From Mnemiopsis leidyi (Eukaryota; Ctenophora; Tentaculata; Lobata; Bolinopsidae), in NCBI GenBank assembly GCA_000226015.1, contig JH153375.1:140341-204340 (forward strand): a stretch of 64,000 bases of DNA, read 5' to 3'. A program made the position numbers and the translations under genes. Below the pieces are notes generated by a model. It was not told the origin of the DNA. It ran no database searches and was given only the letters and a program-made list of their open reading frames with translations. Positions 12,721 to 24,589 of the stretch are shown piece after piece. Within the stretch, counting starts at the first letter, position 1. Each line of letters opens with the position of its first letter.

Positions 12721-13241
12721 TTTAAATTACAATGATGATAGTTTTTGGTTTGGTAGTTTAGTTTGATTTGACAAGAATTAAGTTCATTATCATGTCTAAT
12801 TTTATGACTATACTTATTCTTATACTTATAGATAAATATGCAGAAGAAAAAACCACAAATAATTGAAACACAGTTATTCTATTCTAGTATTACTATTACT
12901 ATTAGTTGAGTTTGTAACTAGAAAAAGCAATTATTATTAAAAACTACAAGGTAAACACTTACAAAATGCTGAATGCAAAGATACTTAAATAAATTATTAT
13001 ATCAAATTCAAACAAATTAAAGTAAACAAATAATAAGGACCAAATTTTTACGATACACTTTTAAATTCAGGATCACTACATAGTAGCAATTTTAAAGTCA
13101 TGTGAAATTGTGTCAGTTAATATTCACTTAACTTAAAACAAATAGGAACATCGACGGCTGTTTACAACATAACATCATATTTTGACATTCAAACATGATC
13201 ATAAATTAAAATTTCAATTTAAGAAAAGGGATCAAAAATAT
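12721..13241. other. AT-rich spacer downstream of the SLC22-like gene
   Basis: No coding frame stands out. It probably includes the 3' untranslated region of the minus-strand transporter gene. Confidence 0.5.
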
Positions 13242-16200
13242 CTAAAATAATATAGGGCTTGGAGGCCTCCATTCATTAGTTCCACCCTGACCCTTGCTAT
13301 TATGATCACTGTCTACATCAGTGGTTTTTATCTGAGCGTTTATTGTGCTTAACTTCTTTTTGATGAGTGTCATGCTGCGAGTAGATTTTTTCTCCGACTC
13401 TGGTTCCTGAAGTGAAGATAAATATAAGTACAACCAAGTCCGGCTCACATCACGATACACAAAACTTTAGCATTTAATGTACTGCAGGCGCACTAAGCAC
13501 CTTATACAGGCGTTAAATCTTCGATATGCATATGACTCGAGATCAAATAACCGATGAATAAGATAAATATGCTTATTTAGTTTTAAAGTGAGGAGGTCCG
13601 ATAAAAATACGTATATTTACCTCCAACATTTCAAGTGCTTTCGTCTCCGGAACAAGGGGGACCAGACAAATAGAAATGACGATGAATATTATCGACAATA
13701 TAGCACTCGTAAACTCGTACCTAAGGAAGGAAAATCAACTTCTTGACTGATAATATCTAGACCGGGAAAATAAGAATTAAAGTAATTTGTTTCTTAAGTT
13801 TCAATACAACACATAGAGTTCCATAAAGAAGATACTTGCCATTCCTCCTAAACCCCCCCTTAAACTGTACTTAAAAACATTCACAATCACCTCGAATTGA
13901 TAAGAGGAAGTAGGAAAGTAGTAAGAGTAGTAAAGCAGCACTTGACAGCCAACAGCAAACTGACTACACAGATTCTATGACATGTCGGCACTAGCTCCAC
14001 GATCCACAGGGACAAGACTGATATGACTCCGGGAAACAGTCCGTGTGTAGCGACAATGGGCATTATAAAGGAGTAGGGGATATCCGGTACAGCTTTAGCG
14101 GGGACTACCGTCAGTATACCTGGGAAGGGGCGATGTGAAGGTCGCATAAATATTCAGGAGTGTGCCGCCTTGGCTATTCAAACGAGGCAATACTTTTATT
14201 GAAACAGTTATATAATTCACCACCAGTACAAGTTTTCGGAAAGAGAGATTATAGGAAAGGGAATACTAAATTTGCGATAGTCGATACTTACAAAAGATGA
14301 GAGCTAGACTGATGGAGAGAATAAAAGTTCCTCTTCTCCCAATCTTGTTGCAAAGATACAGCCCGGCCACGAGAATCAAGGGTAGGCCAGAAACTGAGTA
14401 AACCGCCTCACTGAAAACAGAACATTAGCAGAGTTTGTTTCGTTAAAACAAATTGTTAAATAATTTGTTTTGTTAAAACAAATCGTTCAATAATTTGACT
14501 TCCCTGTTATAATTCTCTACCAAATGTCGAGACTTTACAACGCGAACGGTTACACTTACTGATTGTTAGAGTAAGTACCATCCCTCACTTAGTCACTTAC
14601 CACACATTGATATCATCAGTGAAATGCACAACGTTGTGTCTAATACACATGTACGAGAAATGAACAGCAGTCCAAAGTGTTACGATCACCCCGTACGATA
14701 AACTCTGACATTTAGCGCTCTTCCGCAACTTGGACTGAAGAATTAAAGCTTTAATGTACGCGGCAAAAGGTTCTAAAACCATTGTACGGGCAATAGAGTT
14801 GAGATCAAATAGACATTATTATAGGGGCTACCTTTAAAATAGGACAATGTCAATTTTCGATTCAACCTGAAGTGACTCTAACTAACTTCATCAGTTTTGA
14901 TTGACGTAAGTTATCAAAATCGTCTCCTGTTGAGCGCCTGGTTCTTCTACCATTAAATCAAAAAGTAGGTTTAAACTATAATGTCTAAATGAATCGTCTA
15001 AATGCATTGTCTAAAAGAATCTTCTAAACGCATTGTCTAAAAGAATTGTCTGATACAGTTTTCGCTCATGGGTGTCATTTTGAGCGACTCTGAAAAATCA
15101 GTATCTATGGTAGAACTTGATTAGTATTAAATGAGATGTTGCCCAATGGCTCAGCTTGCTACCAAATTCTGAGTTTCAGATCACAGGGAATTGTAGAAGA
15201 GTAGATAATTCGTGCTAAGTGCAAGAGTAGATGATTTGTACTAAGTGCAATTGTAGATGTATTGTGCTAAGTGCAAGTGTAAATGTATTGTACTAAGTAC
15301 AAGTGAAATGTATTGTGCTAAGTACAAGAGTAAATGTGTTGTGCTAAGTACAAGAGTAAATGTATTGTGCTAAGTACAAGTGTAAATGTATTGGACTAAG
15401 TACAAGTGTAGATGTATTGTACTAAGTACAAGAGTAAATGTATTGTACTAAGTACAAGAGTAAATGTATTGTACTAAGTACAAGTGTAGATGTATTGTGC
15501 TAAGTGCAAGTGTAAATGTATTGTGCTAAGTACAAGTGTAAATGTATTGTGCTAAGTGCAATTGTAAATGTATTGTGCTAAATACAATTGTAGATAATTC
15601 TGGAGGAGAAAATGTATACCTTGTCTGAAGGATGGTATTTAAGGACGACTCTAAGGGGATACTGCTCGTCATTGCGCCTTGCTATAGCTTTCAGCACATT
15701 CTCAGCTCCCTCTACATTTCCTTTTGACAGCAACCTGGAGTATGGTGTAAATTAGCGACCAATTTTAGAGTCTTTTGTCAGGCCGCGAGACAGAAGTTAA
15801 GTAATGCATTTTGTACTCCACAATCCACATTCCACATCTATATCGATATGATATTCATCCACGCCACATTTAATAATGATTATGCATCTTTTATAATGAT
15901 AATGCAGCTAACTTAATGCCTGTTATTTTTAATTAATTTAGATTCCCATTAGATAAAATCATAGATTAAATGATGATGCAAATTCCAATCAAATTTCAAT
16001 CTCAAGAAATCACGACCGAATTAATTATTGAATGAACGAGGTCGATTAAAATGACGACAAATCAAACCACATGATCCAGGAAGATTGCAGAGGTCACGTG
16101 ATGTGTGTTACACTTACCACCTGGGAGACTCAGGAATAGCGAAGAAGACAAGGATCCCAGTAAGGAGTGTGATGGTCGAGGCAAGGTGCAGGTAGTTCCA

Positions 16201-19200
16201 GGATCTTACGTAACTGTTCAGTAACGCCAGTAGGGGAACTAGACTCAATCTGGAAGGCGCGAGGTGAACTTAAGTAGAATCATTGTATCATCACTTTACG
16301 ACATTTATACTATCAGTACTATTTTGGTATTCTAACATGGACGGCAATGTAATGTGCTGTCTACAGGCTAGATCTTCTGGAACAAAAGTTTGTTTGGTTA
16401 GACAACTACTGAAGTACCAGTAACTATCTCTATATCCTGAGGACAGGAGCATCCGAAACCACAAAACTGTTTCATTCGATCACGCGAGTAGTAAAGTCCA
16501 CTGTCCAGATATATCCGGATCATATCGACTTATCTCCTAACCTCGCAAAGTCGTAGGCTGCATTAGCGAAAGGTCTGCTGTAGTTGGAGAATAACTCCAA
16601 GGTCCAGACGTAGTTAATGAGATTGATGCATGCCAGTGAGGTACCTAGTATCAGCCGAAATGCCACGTATGCTTCAAAAAACTGGGCTGAAATATTTACT
16701 ATGATATTGAGATGAATAATGAGAGTTGGTCGAGAGATTCATCGAGTAGGAGATTGAGGTCACTAAGGCCAGGACACATTTATAAGTGATCAGTAATATA
16801 TGTATTATAATTAGCTAAGTCATGAGCTTTATGATACTGATGCGATGGTAAACCCTTTCTAACTTAATCAAATCGTTAATCTATTTACATTCGTGATTGC
16901 ACAAATACCCAGTAAAAATTCGGATTTTGCATTCACATTCTGCAGAAGCTGAAAATAATTTGGAGCAATTTTTATCTTGCAAAATTAAATGATCAGCGGA
17001 TACGCGCGACTACAGGGTTTCGAAGGTCTATTTTAATCGCTACAGTTATTGATACGGAGCATGATTATCCCGGTAAAAATAAATCAGAGTAACAGAAGAA
17101 ACCAAGAAGCAATACTTACAGGAAGAGATCATGGTTCCCACGGTGAGACAACTGATGAGAGATACTAGGAAGGACAGCCTCCTGCCCATCTTATCTGCGA
17201 TACGAGATACTATCAGAGCTCCCAGGATACCACCAGGAACGTGGAACACAGTTTCCAATATCACCTTCCCCTGAGGGTGAAAGGATTTAGTAGTTTCAGT
17301 AGTTTCAGGGACGTTAGAAGTTTTCAGATAGGATGTGACTGCCCTCTGTCCGTGTCCGTTTGTCTTTTTGTTCTCGAGAGGAAGAGACGAAGACAAAACA
17401 CAGCGAGACCCCCCTTTAGACTCGATTCATTAGTGGGTGTGATACTTACCCGAGATTTCATATCAAACGGCCTTAACTCCACACAAACCAAACTTTATTC
17501 TATATAAAACACTAACCTAATCTTACTGTGATTGATAACAACCTTGTGGGCCGCCATTTCATTAAAGTTCGGCTAATTTTCCGTCCCTAAATATAGGCAA
17601 CGATAATTTATGCGATTCATCAAAGGGCCACTGCACTGTTCGAAGTTAGGGACCCCGAGTAACCTGCTCAGTAAATTATAGGGAATCGCCAGATTTCATA
17701 TGTATTTCGCATCCAGCTTGAAGGCGTCTTAGAGAATCTGCACTTGCAGAATTTTACAAATCTAATCAAGTCATAACTCAATGAAATATTCAGACTTATA
17801 ATAAAATTATAACGGAATACCGGCATTTCAAAACTCAGCAAGAAAGAAAGTTTGGCTGTGATTAGTAAGTTTCTTGGATGTTTTATAGCCAGACAATTAT
17901 ATGGAACCGCTCGTAAAAACTACTCAGAGATCGTTACGATCAGGACGAAGTTGTACTTCTAAGCTAAACAAATATAACTTACTGTGGAGCAGGCAATGTC
18001 CCATTGGGAAACTGCGTTGTAAAGGATGTCGTCCCACTCCCACTCACTTCTGTCCAGGGAACAGAGGATCCGGGTGGTGTTGGTGTGGTGAGGGGTGTAG
18101 TTGTAGGAGCCGGTCAGATTGTCGCATCTTTCAGTCAAACACGACCATTGGGGGATTATCGACTGTGATTCGAGCACGAAATTCTGGGGATAATCGGCTG
18201 TGATTCGATCATGAAATTCTGAGGTTTATCGATTGTGATTGGAGCACAAAATTCTGGGGATTACCGGCTGTTACTCGAGCACAAATTTCTGGCGATTATC
18301 GACTGTGATTCGAGGACGAAATTCTGGGGATTTATGATTATGATTCGAATAAAAAATTCAGAGAATTATTCGCTGCAATGGAGCTCGAAATTCTAGGGAC
18401 TTTTATGGAAATTGTGGCGTTCTTGTGGCAATTAGGTCTCGGCCCCCGGGAGTATAGATCAAAATATTAATTCAAGGATCATCCACCACCGAAAAAATCA
18501 ACAGTTATTCTTCTTTCGGACAGTTCTTTGTGTTATAAGTAAGCCAAAAAACCTTTAACCGCACTTTAAATAATCATTTGCTGAACAAACTAACCTGAAA
18601 TCCGACAATTGGAGCTGCTCCACAAAATAGGAGAAGCAGAACTATTTGATGAAATCTTCCGAGGGGGTTTATCTCGGTCAGTAAGCTGTCCACACTTTTT
18701 TCTGTCGAGGGTATCTCCAGAATAGTTCCTGAAAAAAGAGGCTTGCTGTAAATCCTGCAGACAATACTTTGTATTTCCGGAAAAAATTGTAACCAGAATA
18801 ATAAAGGAAATTACATCTTGAGGTCATTAGGTTGTTAGCAGGCTCCAATAAAATCGGAAGTGCCTGAAGCTATTGGATAATGCAGATCTGAATTCTTTGT
18901 ATATTCAGGAGAGACAGTCGCTGTATTTCATGACTTCTTTGTGCAACTGTGCAGGGGATCATTACGATTAGTTTACACATCCTGGGCCGAGTAGATTCAA
19001 TTATTGTAAAGTATATGGGACTTGGTCAAACACACTGAGAGAGCGTCTAAATGGAAAAAGTATATTGTTGTCAGGATAAGAATATTACCCAGTTAGATTT
19101 TAGTTGGCTTTTTTCAAAACTGTCAAAAAGGAGATATTTTTCAATAAAGTTCACATCAAATAGAAGTTATTATGATAATAATACAGGAGGTCGAAAATAG

Positions 19201-20493
19201 TCGAGAGAAACATTTCCTCAGACCCTATACAGTACACAAACAGCAATTTCCATGGCAAGTGATAGCAAATGAACATACAAATCATGTGATATTTACAGTT
19301 TATTTATTTAGTTTATTTTATTTTTTTTCGAGTCTTCCAGCCATTGGCTGAAAGACAACCGGCCTCTCGTCACGAGTGACGAGAGAGCGCCCTGACTCAT
19401 ATTTAAGTGTAGTGCTAAATACCGGTAGGTACCTGGAAGATTATAAATTTAGCATGATATTTAGTTCATTTTGTCTCTTGTTAGTTGGGGCGAGAGTTGG
19501 GACCTATTTTCCTCCAAAGTTAGACCGAGTTGGCGGTTTGTTGCACTACAGCTATAGCTTATTGGCTATGCGATAAGGTAGATAGACAATGTACATGCTA
19601 GTCTAGTTGCCACTTCATGCTTAGCTAAAAGCTAAAAATAGACTGATGTGAACTTTAAGGACTAGGCGGCTAGCTGGGGGGGGGACGCCACAGTATCACA
19701 TCTACGTTAAATAAATGACGTGCTTTGAAGGGGAGAACTCGGAAGGTTAGACGCTTAAAGTTATCGAGAAACTCGTAATAAGACACACTTCGTCCGGAAA
19801 AACACGCATGTAAGGTAACCTAACCAGTCTTTAACAAACAAAGAAAATAGACCTGGACACGGGAAAGAGGTCCAGGTTCTGCCGACCATGTTGTGCATGA
19901 CATGCTGCCTCCTGCCCCGCCCCTGAACCCTGACTTTCGGTAACTGAGCACAGGAGATGAAGTTAAAGGGAGAGCCGGCTCGAGCACGGGCCATCAAGCG
20001 GCACTTCCTTGCCATATGACCAGAGCTGACAGCGACTAATTACTAGCGGTAAAATCTACAGCCTACACAGACGAGCTCTTTTATTAGAAACATCCGGAAT
20101 TCACAAATTAGAATGTGTTTTGCTGTAGTCTCATTATTGTCGTTAATCAATATCTTGCTTTTCTAATTTGATATGATTTATTTATTCATTTTATCATTCA
20201 GGAAGTTAAATGATTAACGGATTGCCTTCAGAGTAATCTAATTAAGCAAGACGGGAGACTGACAAACAAAGGTAGTAGATAACAACAACCTGTGTCTCAC
20301 GACAGGTATAACCTTAAACATGTGGTATCTTCGATCTAAAACCAAATAACAATCATGTTATTGAAAATAAAAAATTTAACTATAACCCATCATATTTACC
20401 CAGCAACCGCATGAAGACCTCAGAAAATACGGGGGTGGTGGCGGTGGATGTGTAGGACGTCTCATCAGTTTCGAAACATGCTCGCAGACACAT
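13242..20493 (-). CDS. SLC22-like organic ion transporter (major facilitator superfamily), complete
   Basis: Twelve exons, in transcript order: 20400-20493, 18595-18728, 17983-18162, 17120-17270, 16542-16686, 16118-16249, 15620-15734, 14601-14734, 14292-14410, 13891-14119, 13621-13720, 13242-13406. All phases fit and the sum is 1698 nt (565 aa plus stop), the usual family length of about 550. The product should be a 12-helix plasma-membrane carrier for organic cations or anions. Features in order: an N-terminal LLTEINPLGRFHQ before TM1; a large extracellular loop with four cysteines and the NLT, NYT and NTT sites, closing with the family's SQWDIAC; the MFS motif RIADKMGRR after TM2; PESPRWLLSKG after TM6; KIGRRG in the second half; WIVELVPTCHR, where SLC22 proteins have ELYPT; and VPETKALEMLE after TM12. 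The C-terminal tail is hydrophilic. The start is the ATG at 20493, which joins exon 2 in phase. The substrate cannot be read from sequence. Confidence 0.93.
15195..15600. repeat. 26-bp minisatellite with a palindromic core, in an SLC22-like intron
   Basis: About 15 units of 25-26 bp (GTAAATGTATTGTACTAAGT then ACAAGT) fill the intron between the exons at 15620-15734 and 14601-14734. They stop about 20 bp short of the donor of the upstream exon. Each unit contains the near-perfect inverted repeat TTGTAC-TAA-GTACAA. Variation is mostly A/G exchange inside the palindrome, often matched in both arms (TTGTGC with GTGCAA or GTACAA). Confidence 0.93.
18151..18400. repeat. 35-bp minisatellite overlapping the SLC22-like exon 3 acceptor
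   Basis: Seven units with an exact 35-bp period start at 18151, 18186, 18221, 18256, 18291, 18326 and 18361. On the minus strand each reads TCGAATCACAG followed by TCGATAATCCCC. The unit nearest the exon holds the acceptor used in my model (CACAG|TCG at 18162). Several distal units keep an acceptor-like CACAG. The period is not a multiple of three, so using another unit would change the frame. Confidence 0.93.
18729..20399. other. First intron of the SLC22-like gene
   Basis: An intron of about 1.7 kb. It includes a 10-bp stem hairpin (CTCTCGTCAC with GTGACGAGAG) at about 19362-19385, a long T run at 19319-19328 and a GC-richer stretch at about 19860-20000. The open frame at 19376-19576 shows no recognised domain. 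No gene is called. Confidence 0.5.
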
Positions 20494-21459
20494 GACTTCT
20501 TCAACAATCCCCGCCCGCTACTATCCAACCAGCTAGAGGTTGTACACTGTATAATGAGAAAGGCTGGGTACTATAAAGCTGACAAGGAGTTGAAAAGCAG
20601 CTGAAGCTCACATTTTGCTGTACGGCTGAATCAGGTCAACACTCAACAGTACAGCTCTCTCTCTCTCTTCATGAGAACACAGAACTAAGAAGGGATGTAA
20701 GAACGGTCGAACTAGACGCAATTATCCGACAACAGATTCCTACTACATGACAAGTTCAAATCTGCCTTTATTTACGGCTCCTCTCATCATTTCACATTAG
20801 TAATGTGGGCAACCGATTACAAATCAAATTCGCACAAACTGATTGGCCGACGGCACAAATGCATTAAAACGTAATAACATCTTAATTAATATTCGTGATT
20901 TTCACAGCTCTGATTTTGTGCCAAAATCTAATTGAATGAACAATGGTTAGGGAAAACATTGCACATTGTCAGAAAAATTATCGCAGCCGCACAGCTGACC
21001 AAACGTTTTAACATTCACTGAGATTTGTAATAAGCTGTGTTTTGGTTGTTGTAAACTTCTGGTCAACTTTTAACCACTCTAAAGAAAAATTCTTCTATTC
21101 TTTCTTGTTACTTTGTTAAGATGGCCACCATTTATTAATTCAACTTAGCATATTTTTTTCTACCGTTTATTCATGATCAGAAAGAAAAATCATCAAAATA
21201 TCAAGTTCTAACAGACCAACATACTTGTCTGGCCCATCACCAAACAGAATCTAGACTCTACTGATCCAGGTTTGATATTTAGACAGTGTGGACATTAATG
21301 AATAATGTGGATATAAAAGCTAATATCAAAGAGCCCTTAATATAAGACTTAATTCTAATTTTCAATTCCATGGCCCCCAAAACTCAAGAGCCATGAATTG
21401 GACAAAATGTATCATTCAATGAAGGAGATTGAAACCTCAAGTTCAAATTTTTGAATAAT
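20494..21459. other. 5' flank of the SLC22-like gene
   Basis: This stretch should hold the minus-strand promoter and 5' untranslated region. A short CT repeat lies at about 20657-20670. I see no reliable TATA box or other site and no coding frame. Confidence 0.45.
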
Positions 21460-21990
21460 GCTTATAATGGATGCTGATAATGGATAAAAAACTAACAAGT
21501 CAAACCACGGATACGAACCTAAAGTTCGGAGGAAAACTTCAGACACAGTTTTGGGAAGTTCGGTACTTTCCTCCGCCTCGTAACATGACAGAAGACACAT
21601 CCTATTCCCAGTGACTACAACTCTCTGTGTTAGTGACTACAACTCTCTGTGTTAGTGACTACAACTCTCTGTGTTAGTGACTACAACTCTCTGTGTTAGT
21701 GACTACAACTCTCTGTGTTAGTGACTACAACTCTCTGTGTTAGTGACTACAACTCTCTGTGTTAGTGACTACAACTCTCTGTGTTAGTGACTACAACTCT
21801 CTGTGTTAGTGACTACAACTCTCTGTGTTAGTGACTACAACTCTCTGTGTTAGTGACTACAACTCTCTGTGTTAGTGACTACAACTCTCTGTGTTAGTGA
21901 CTACAACTCTCTGTGTTAGTGACTACAACTCTCTGTGTTAGTGACTACAACTCTCTGTGTTAGTGCCTACAACTGTCTGTGTTAGTGACT
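21460..21990. repeat. Direct repeat copy 1: about 150-bp unique part plus a 22-bp array
   Basis: The first 150 bp (starting GCTTATAATGGATGCTGATA) recurs almost unchanged at 23908. It is followed at 21611 by about 17 nearly perfect copies of a 22-bp unit (AGTGACTACAACTCTCTGTG TT), cut by an assembly gap at 21991-22001. Copy 2 has the same order and orientation, so the pair brackets the MULE remnant. The non-array part contains the related arms AAGTTCGGAGGAAAACTTC and GAAGTTCGGTACTTTCCTCC. Confidence 0.95.
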
Positions 21991-22019
21991 NNNNNNNNNN
22001 NAATCTATCTTGCTGGGTA

Positions 22020-23098
22020 GTGTCGAGTAAAAGGAACAGATGTCATGCAGGTGAGTGTGACAAGTCCTCCTTCTCTTAGAGGGAGTCTTACCAACACTCA
22101 GCCTGTCCAGATGGAAATCTGTCATGACCTGCTCTTCCTTAACTGCTCTAACATACTCCTGAACAGATGGTTTTTGGGCGATTCACTCGGGTCTTAAAGC
22201 CTCTGTGAAAGCCCTCCACCATGTTCGAGGTGCGGGGGAAGTCCGGATCCTCCAAGACTCTGTCGAAATGATTCCAGAAGTCTGAAGGAAACGCGGGCGT
22301 CACCCTCACCTCACTGTCCACAGTTACTGACCCAAGGTAAGTTTTCTCGAAATAATTTACCACAACCATTAACTGGGGATAGTTACTTTGGATGTAGAAA
22401 GTTATTTCATAGAATACTTCCTCAATGTCAGAAACTGGGATAAAAGCAAGAAAAACAGGTAGCCTTGCGGCTCTACCAAATACCTTATCTGAAAAATACT
22501 GAACTTTGAACCGCTTATTAATGTTCTTCTGAACAGACTGACAAAAATGGAAGAAGCAGTTGCTTACTTTCCACCCAGGCAGACTGTCACGAAAAGCATT
22601 CATAACTGCACGCTCAAAATCAATCATCACAGAACCAGAGTCTACAGGACAATGCTGGTCGAAAAAGAACTTCATAACATTCAAAACAGAGCTATAAGTG
22701 TCTCCCTTCTTATCTCCCGCTAAAATATATGTCAAAGGCAAACATTTTGAATCAACCACAGAATGAATGGTGTAGGACTGAGGAAAGATCTTCGGTGCCA
22801 CGTAAAAAAGAGGTTGATCAGCTGCTTTTCGTTTTAGGGAGAGGAGGATTTCCTGTCGTGCTGGAACGCTCCCATCAGCAGAGTGGTTGTGGGGCTATGT
22901 ACCCAGAGTGAGGGAGTTGTCTTCTAGGGCTAAGTAGATGTGACACTTGCACTTGGTAGGAGGGTTGTACTTGGCACATCTCCAGGTTGAGGTTAGCGCT
23001 GTGTCACTGCTCTTCTTCCGGGAGTAGATGTAGCCGTCGGAATCCAGGATCTGCTGTGCTCCACGCTGACTGGTGATGAACTTGGAGAATGTAGGCAT
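22020..23098 (-). pseudogene. Decayed MULE (Mutator-like) transposase with FLYWCH zinc finger
   Basis: Read from the ATG at 23098, the first segment (KFITSQRGAQQILDSDGYIY, then WRCAKYNPPTKCKCHIYLAL) is a FLYWCH-type zinc finger, the DNA-binding domain common in animal MULEs. After an in-frame TAG at 22895-22897 the same frame continues into a MULE transposase core: a DFERAVMNAF segment with a catalytic-type Asp, CFFHFCQS, and RTSNMVEGFHRGF near the end. A one-base slip in an A run near 22175 moves the rest (PSVQEYVRAVKEEQVMTDFH) into another frame, readable to about 22020. With one stop and one frameshift the copy is inactive but not very old. Terminal inverted repeats were not identified. 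Confidence 0.85.
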
Positions 23099-23384
23099 GA
23101 TGAAAATGCGATGATGTCATATCTTTTCAGCAGTATTTATATCCATCGTGTCGGCAACACATTAACAGCTGATCAGTTCTCTCACATGTAACTCTGGGGT
23201 CTGGTATAACTTTTACATGTCTCCAACAAGCACAGCTCACGTCGTGAGGATGAGGACCATCTCCACCACCCACTGGTGGCTCAGATCTCTTGGCGCCTAC
23301 TCACATCACCTCTAAAACGTCATTGATTGGGCTAGGCAATGTGATCCCTGTGGGAATGTGACCTGACCCCTGTGGTAGCTCAGA

Positions 23385-23560
23385 TCCCTTAATGCCTAGT
23401 TGTCGGCCACCGACCTTGACAGGGTCCCATAGTGGGCAGCAGTATTCAACTAAGCTTCTCACCAAAGACTTGTACAAAGTAATCATGACCGTCCTATCAC
23501 GTGTCTTAAATACGCTAAACACCCATGCTAGTGTGCTCCTAGCGACGAAGTACGAAGTTG
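23385..23560 (-). mobile_element. LINE reverse transcriptase fragment (CR1/Jockey-like C-terminal part)
   Basis: The frame reads LAWVFSVFKTRDRTVMITLY then KSLVRSLVEYCCPLWDP, the conserved stretch near the C-terminus of many non-LTR reverse transcriptases (LYKSLVRPxLEYxxPVW). Both ends are lost within about 60 codons. The flanking sequence at about 23270-23400 repeats a short block (ATCTGAGCCACCA and ATCTGAGCTACCA). Confidence 0.8.
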
Positions 23561-23737
23561 TCTTATTTTAAAAATTAAATAAGTACATGATGTCGATTAA
23601 ATTTTTGAGTTTTGATATCATTCAATAACGGCTAATTAGTTTTTGGATATTTCTGAAATTCTTCATATAAAGTATGATTAAAGTTTTTTTGAAATTTAAT
23701 ATCAAAATTCAAAAATTTTTCTTTTAGACAGAAATTA

Positions 23738-23905
23738 TCCAGTCCCGGTCCCGGTTATAATCCCGGTCCCGGTTACAGTCCCGGTCCCGGTTACAGTCCC
23801 GGTCCCGGCTACAGTCCCGGTCCCGGCAAAATCCCGGTCCCGGCCATTTTTACCAATCCCGGTCCCGGTCCCGGTCCCGGCTGAAAAAGCGATCCCGGTC
23901 GATCC
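23738..23905. repeat. GC-rich CCCGGT array
   Basis: Hexamers CCCGGT occur in groups of two to four, spaced into an approximately 18-bp unit (TCCCGGTCCCGGTTACAG) in an otherwise AT-rich region. The array ends where direct repeat copy 2 begins. Confidence 0.9.
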
Positions 23906-23907
23906 TT

Positions 23908-24258
23908 GCTTATAATGGATGCTGATAATGGATAAAAAAATAACAAGTCAAACCACGGATACGAACCTAAAGTTCGGAGGAAAACTTCAGACACAGTTTT
24001 GGGAAGTTCGGTACTTTCCTCCGCCTCGTAACATGACAGTAGACACATCCTATTCCAGTGACTACAACTCTCTGTGTTAGTGACTACAACTCTCTGTGTT
24101 AGTGACTACAACTCTCTGTGTTAGTGTCTACAACTCTCTGTGTTAGTGACTACAACTCTCTGTGTTAGTGACTACAACTCTCTGTGTTAGTGACTACAAC
24201 TCTCTGTGTTAGTGACTATAACTATCTGTATTAGTGACTACAACTCTTTGTGTTAGTT
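23908..24258. repeat. Direct repeat copy 2: about 150-bp unique part plus a shorter 22-bp array
   Basis: Same order and orientation as copy 1 at 21460, with about nine 22-bp units from 24057. The last units are more diverged than those in copy 1. Confidence 0.95.
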
Positions 24259-24339
24259 AGTTGCAAAACGGAGAAACACTATCTTCTTAGAGGTAGAAAG
24301 TTAGAACCTGCCCTCTGCAGATTTGGAGTTTGATGAGAA

Positions 24340-24560
24340 ACTAAGTGGCAAGTTGCAAAGTAGCAAGTTGCAAAGTAGCAAGTTGCAAAGTAGCAAGTTG
24401 CAAAGTGGCAAGTTGCAAAGTAGCAAGTTGCAAAGTAGCAAGTTGCAAAGTAGCAAGTTGCAAAGTAGCAAGTTGCAAAGTAGCAAGTTGCAAAGTAGCA
24501 AGTTGCAAAGTAGCAAGTTACAAAGTAGCAAGTTACAAAGTAGCAAGTTGCAAAGTGGAC
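24340..24560. repeat. 15-bp minisatellite (CAAGTTGCAAAGTAG)
   Basis: About 14 near-perfect 15-bp units. The period is a multiple of three and the unit has no stop in several frames, so long pentapeptide-repeat open frames appear on both strands. There is no sign that they are genes. Confidence 0.95.
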
Positions 24561-24589
24561 AAGTTCAGGTGAACTTACAAGAATATTAA

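Noticed and set aside
21412-21600. Frame reading MCLLSCYEAEESTEL, found again at 23809-24048
   Set aside because: Its conservation is explained by the DNA-level direct repeat; the frame is short and ends differently in each copy.
21611-21990. CRISPR-like regular array
   Set aside because: Units are contiguous 22-bp tandem repeats with no variable spacers, in an animal genome.
24301-24589. Long pentapeptide-repeat open frames on both strands
   Set aside because: They come from a 15-bp minisatellite whose period is a multiple of three; all three frames stay open and no start, splice or family evidence exists.
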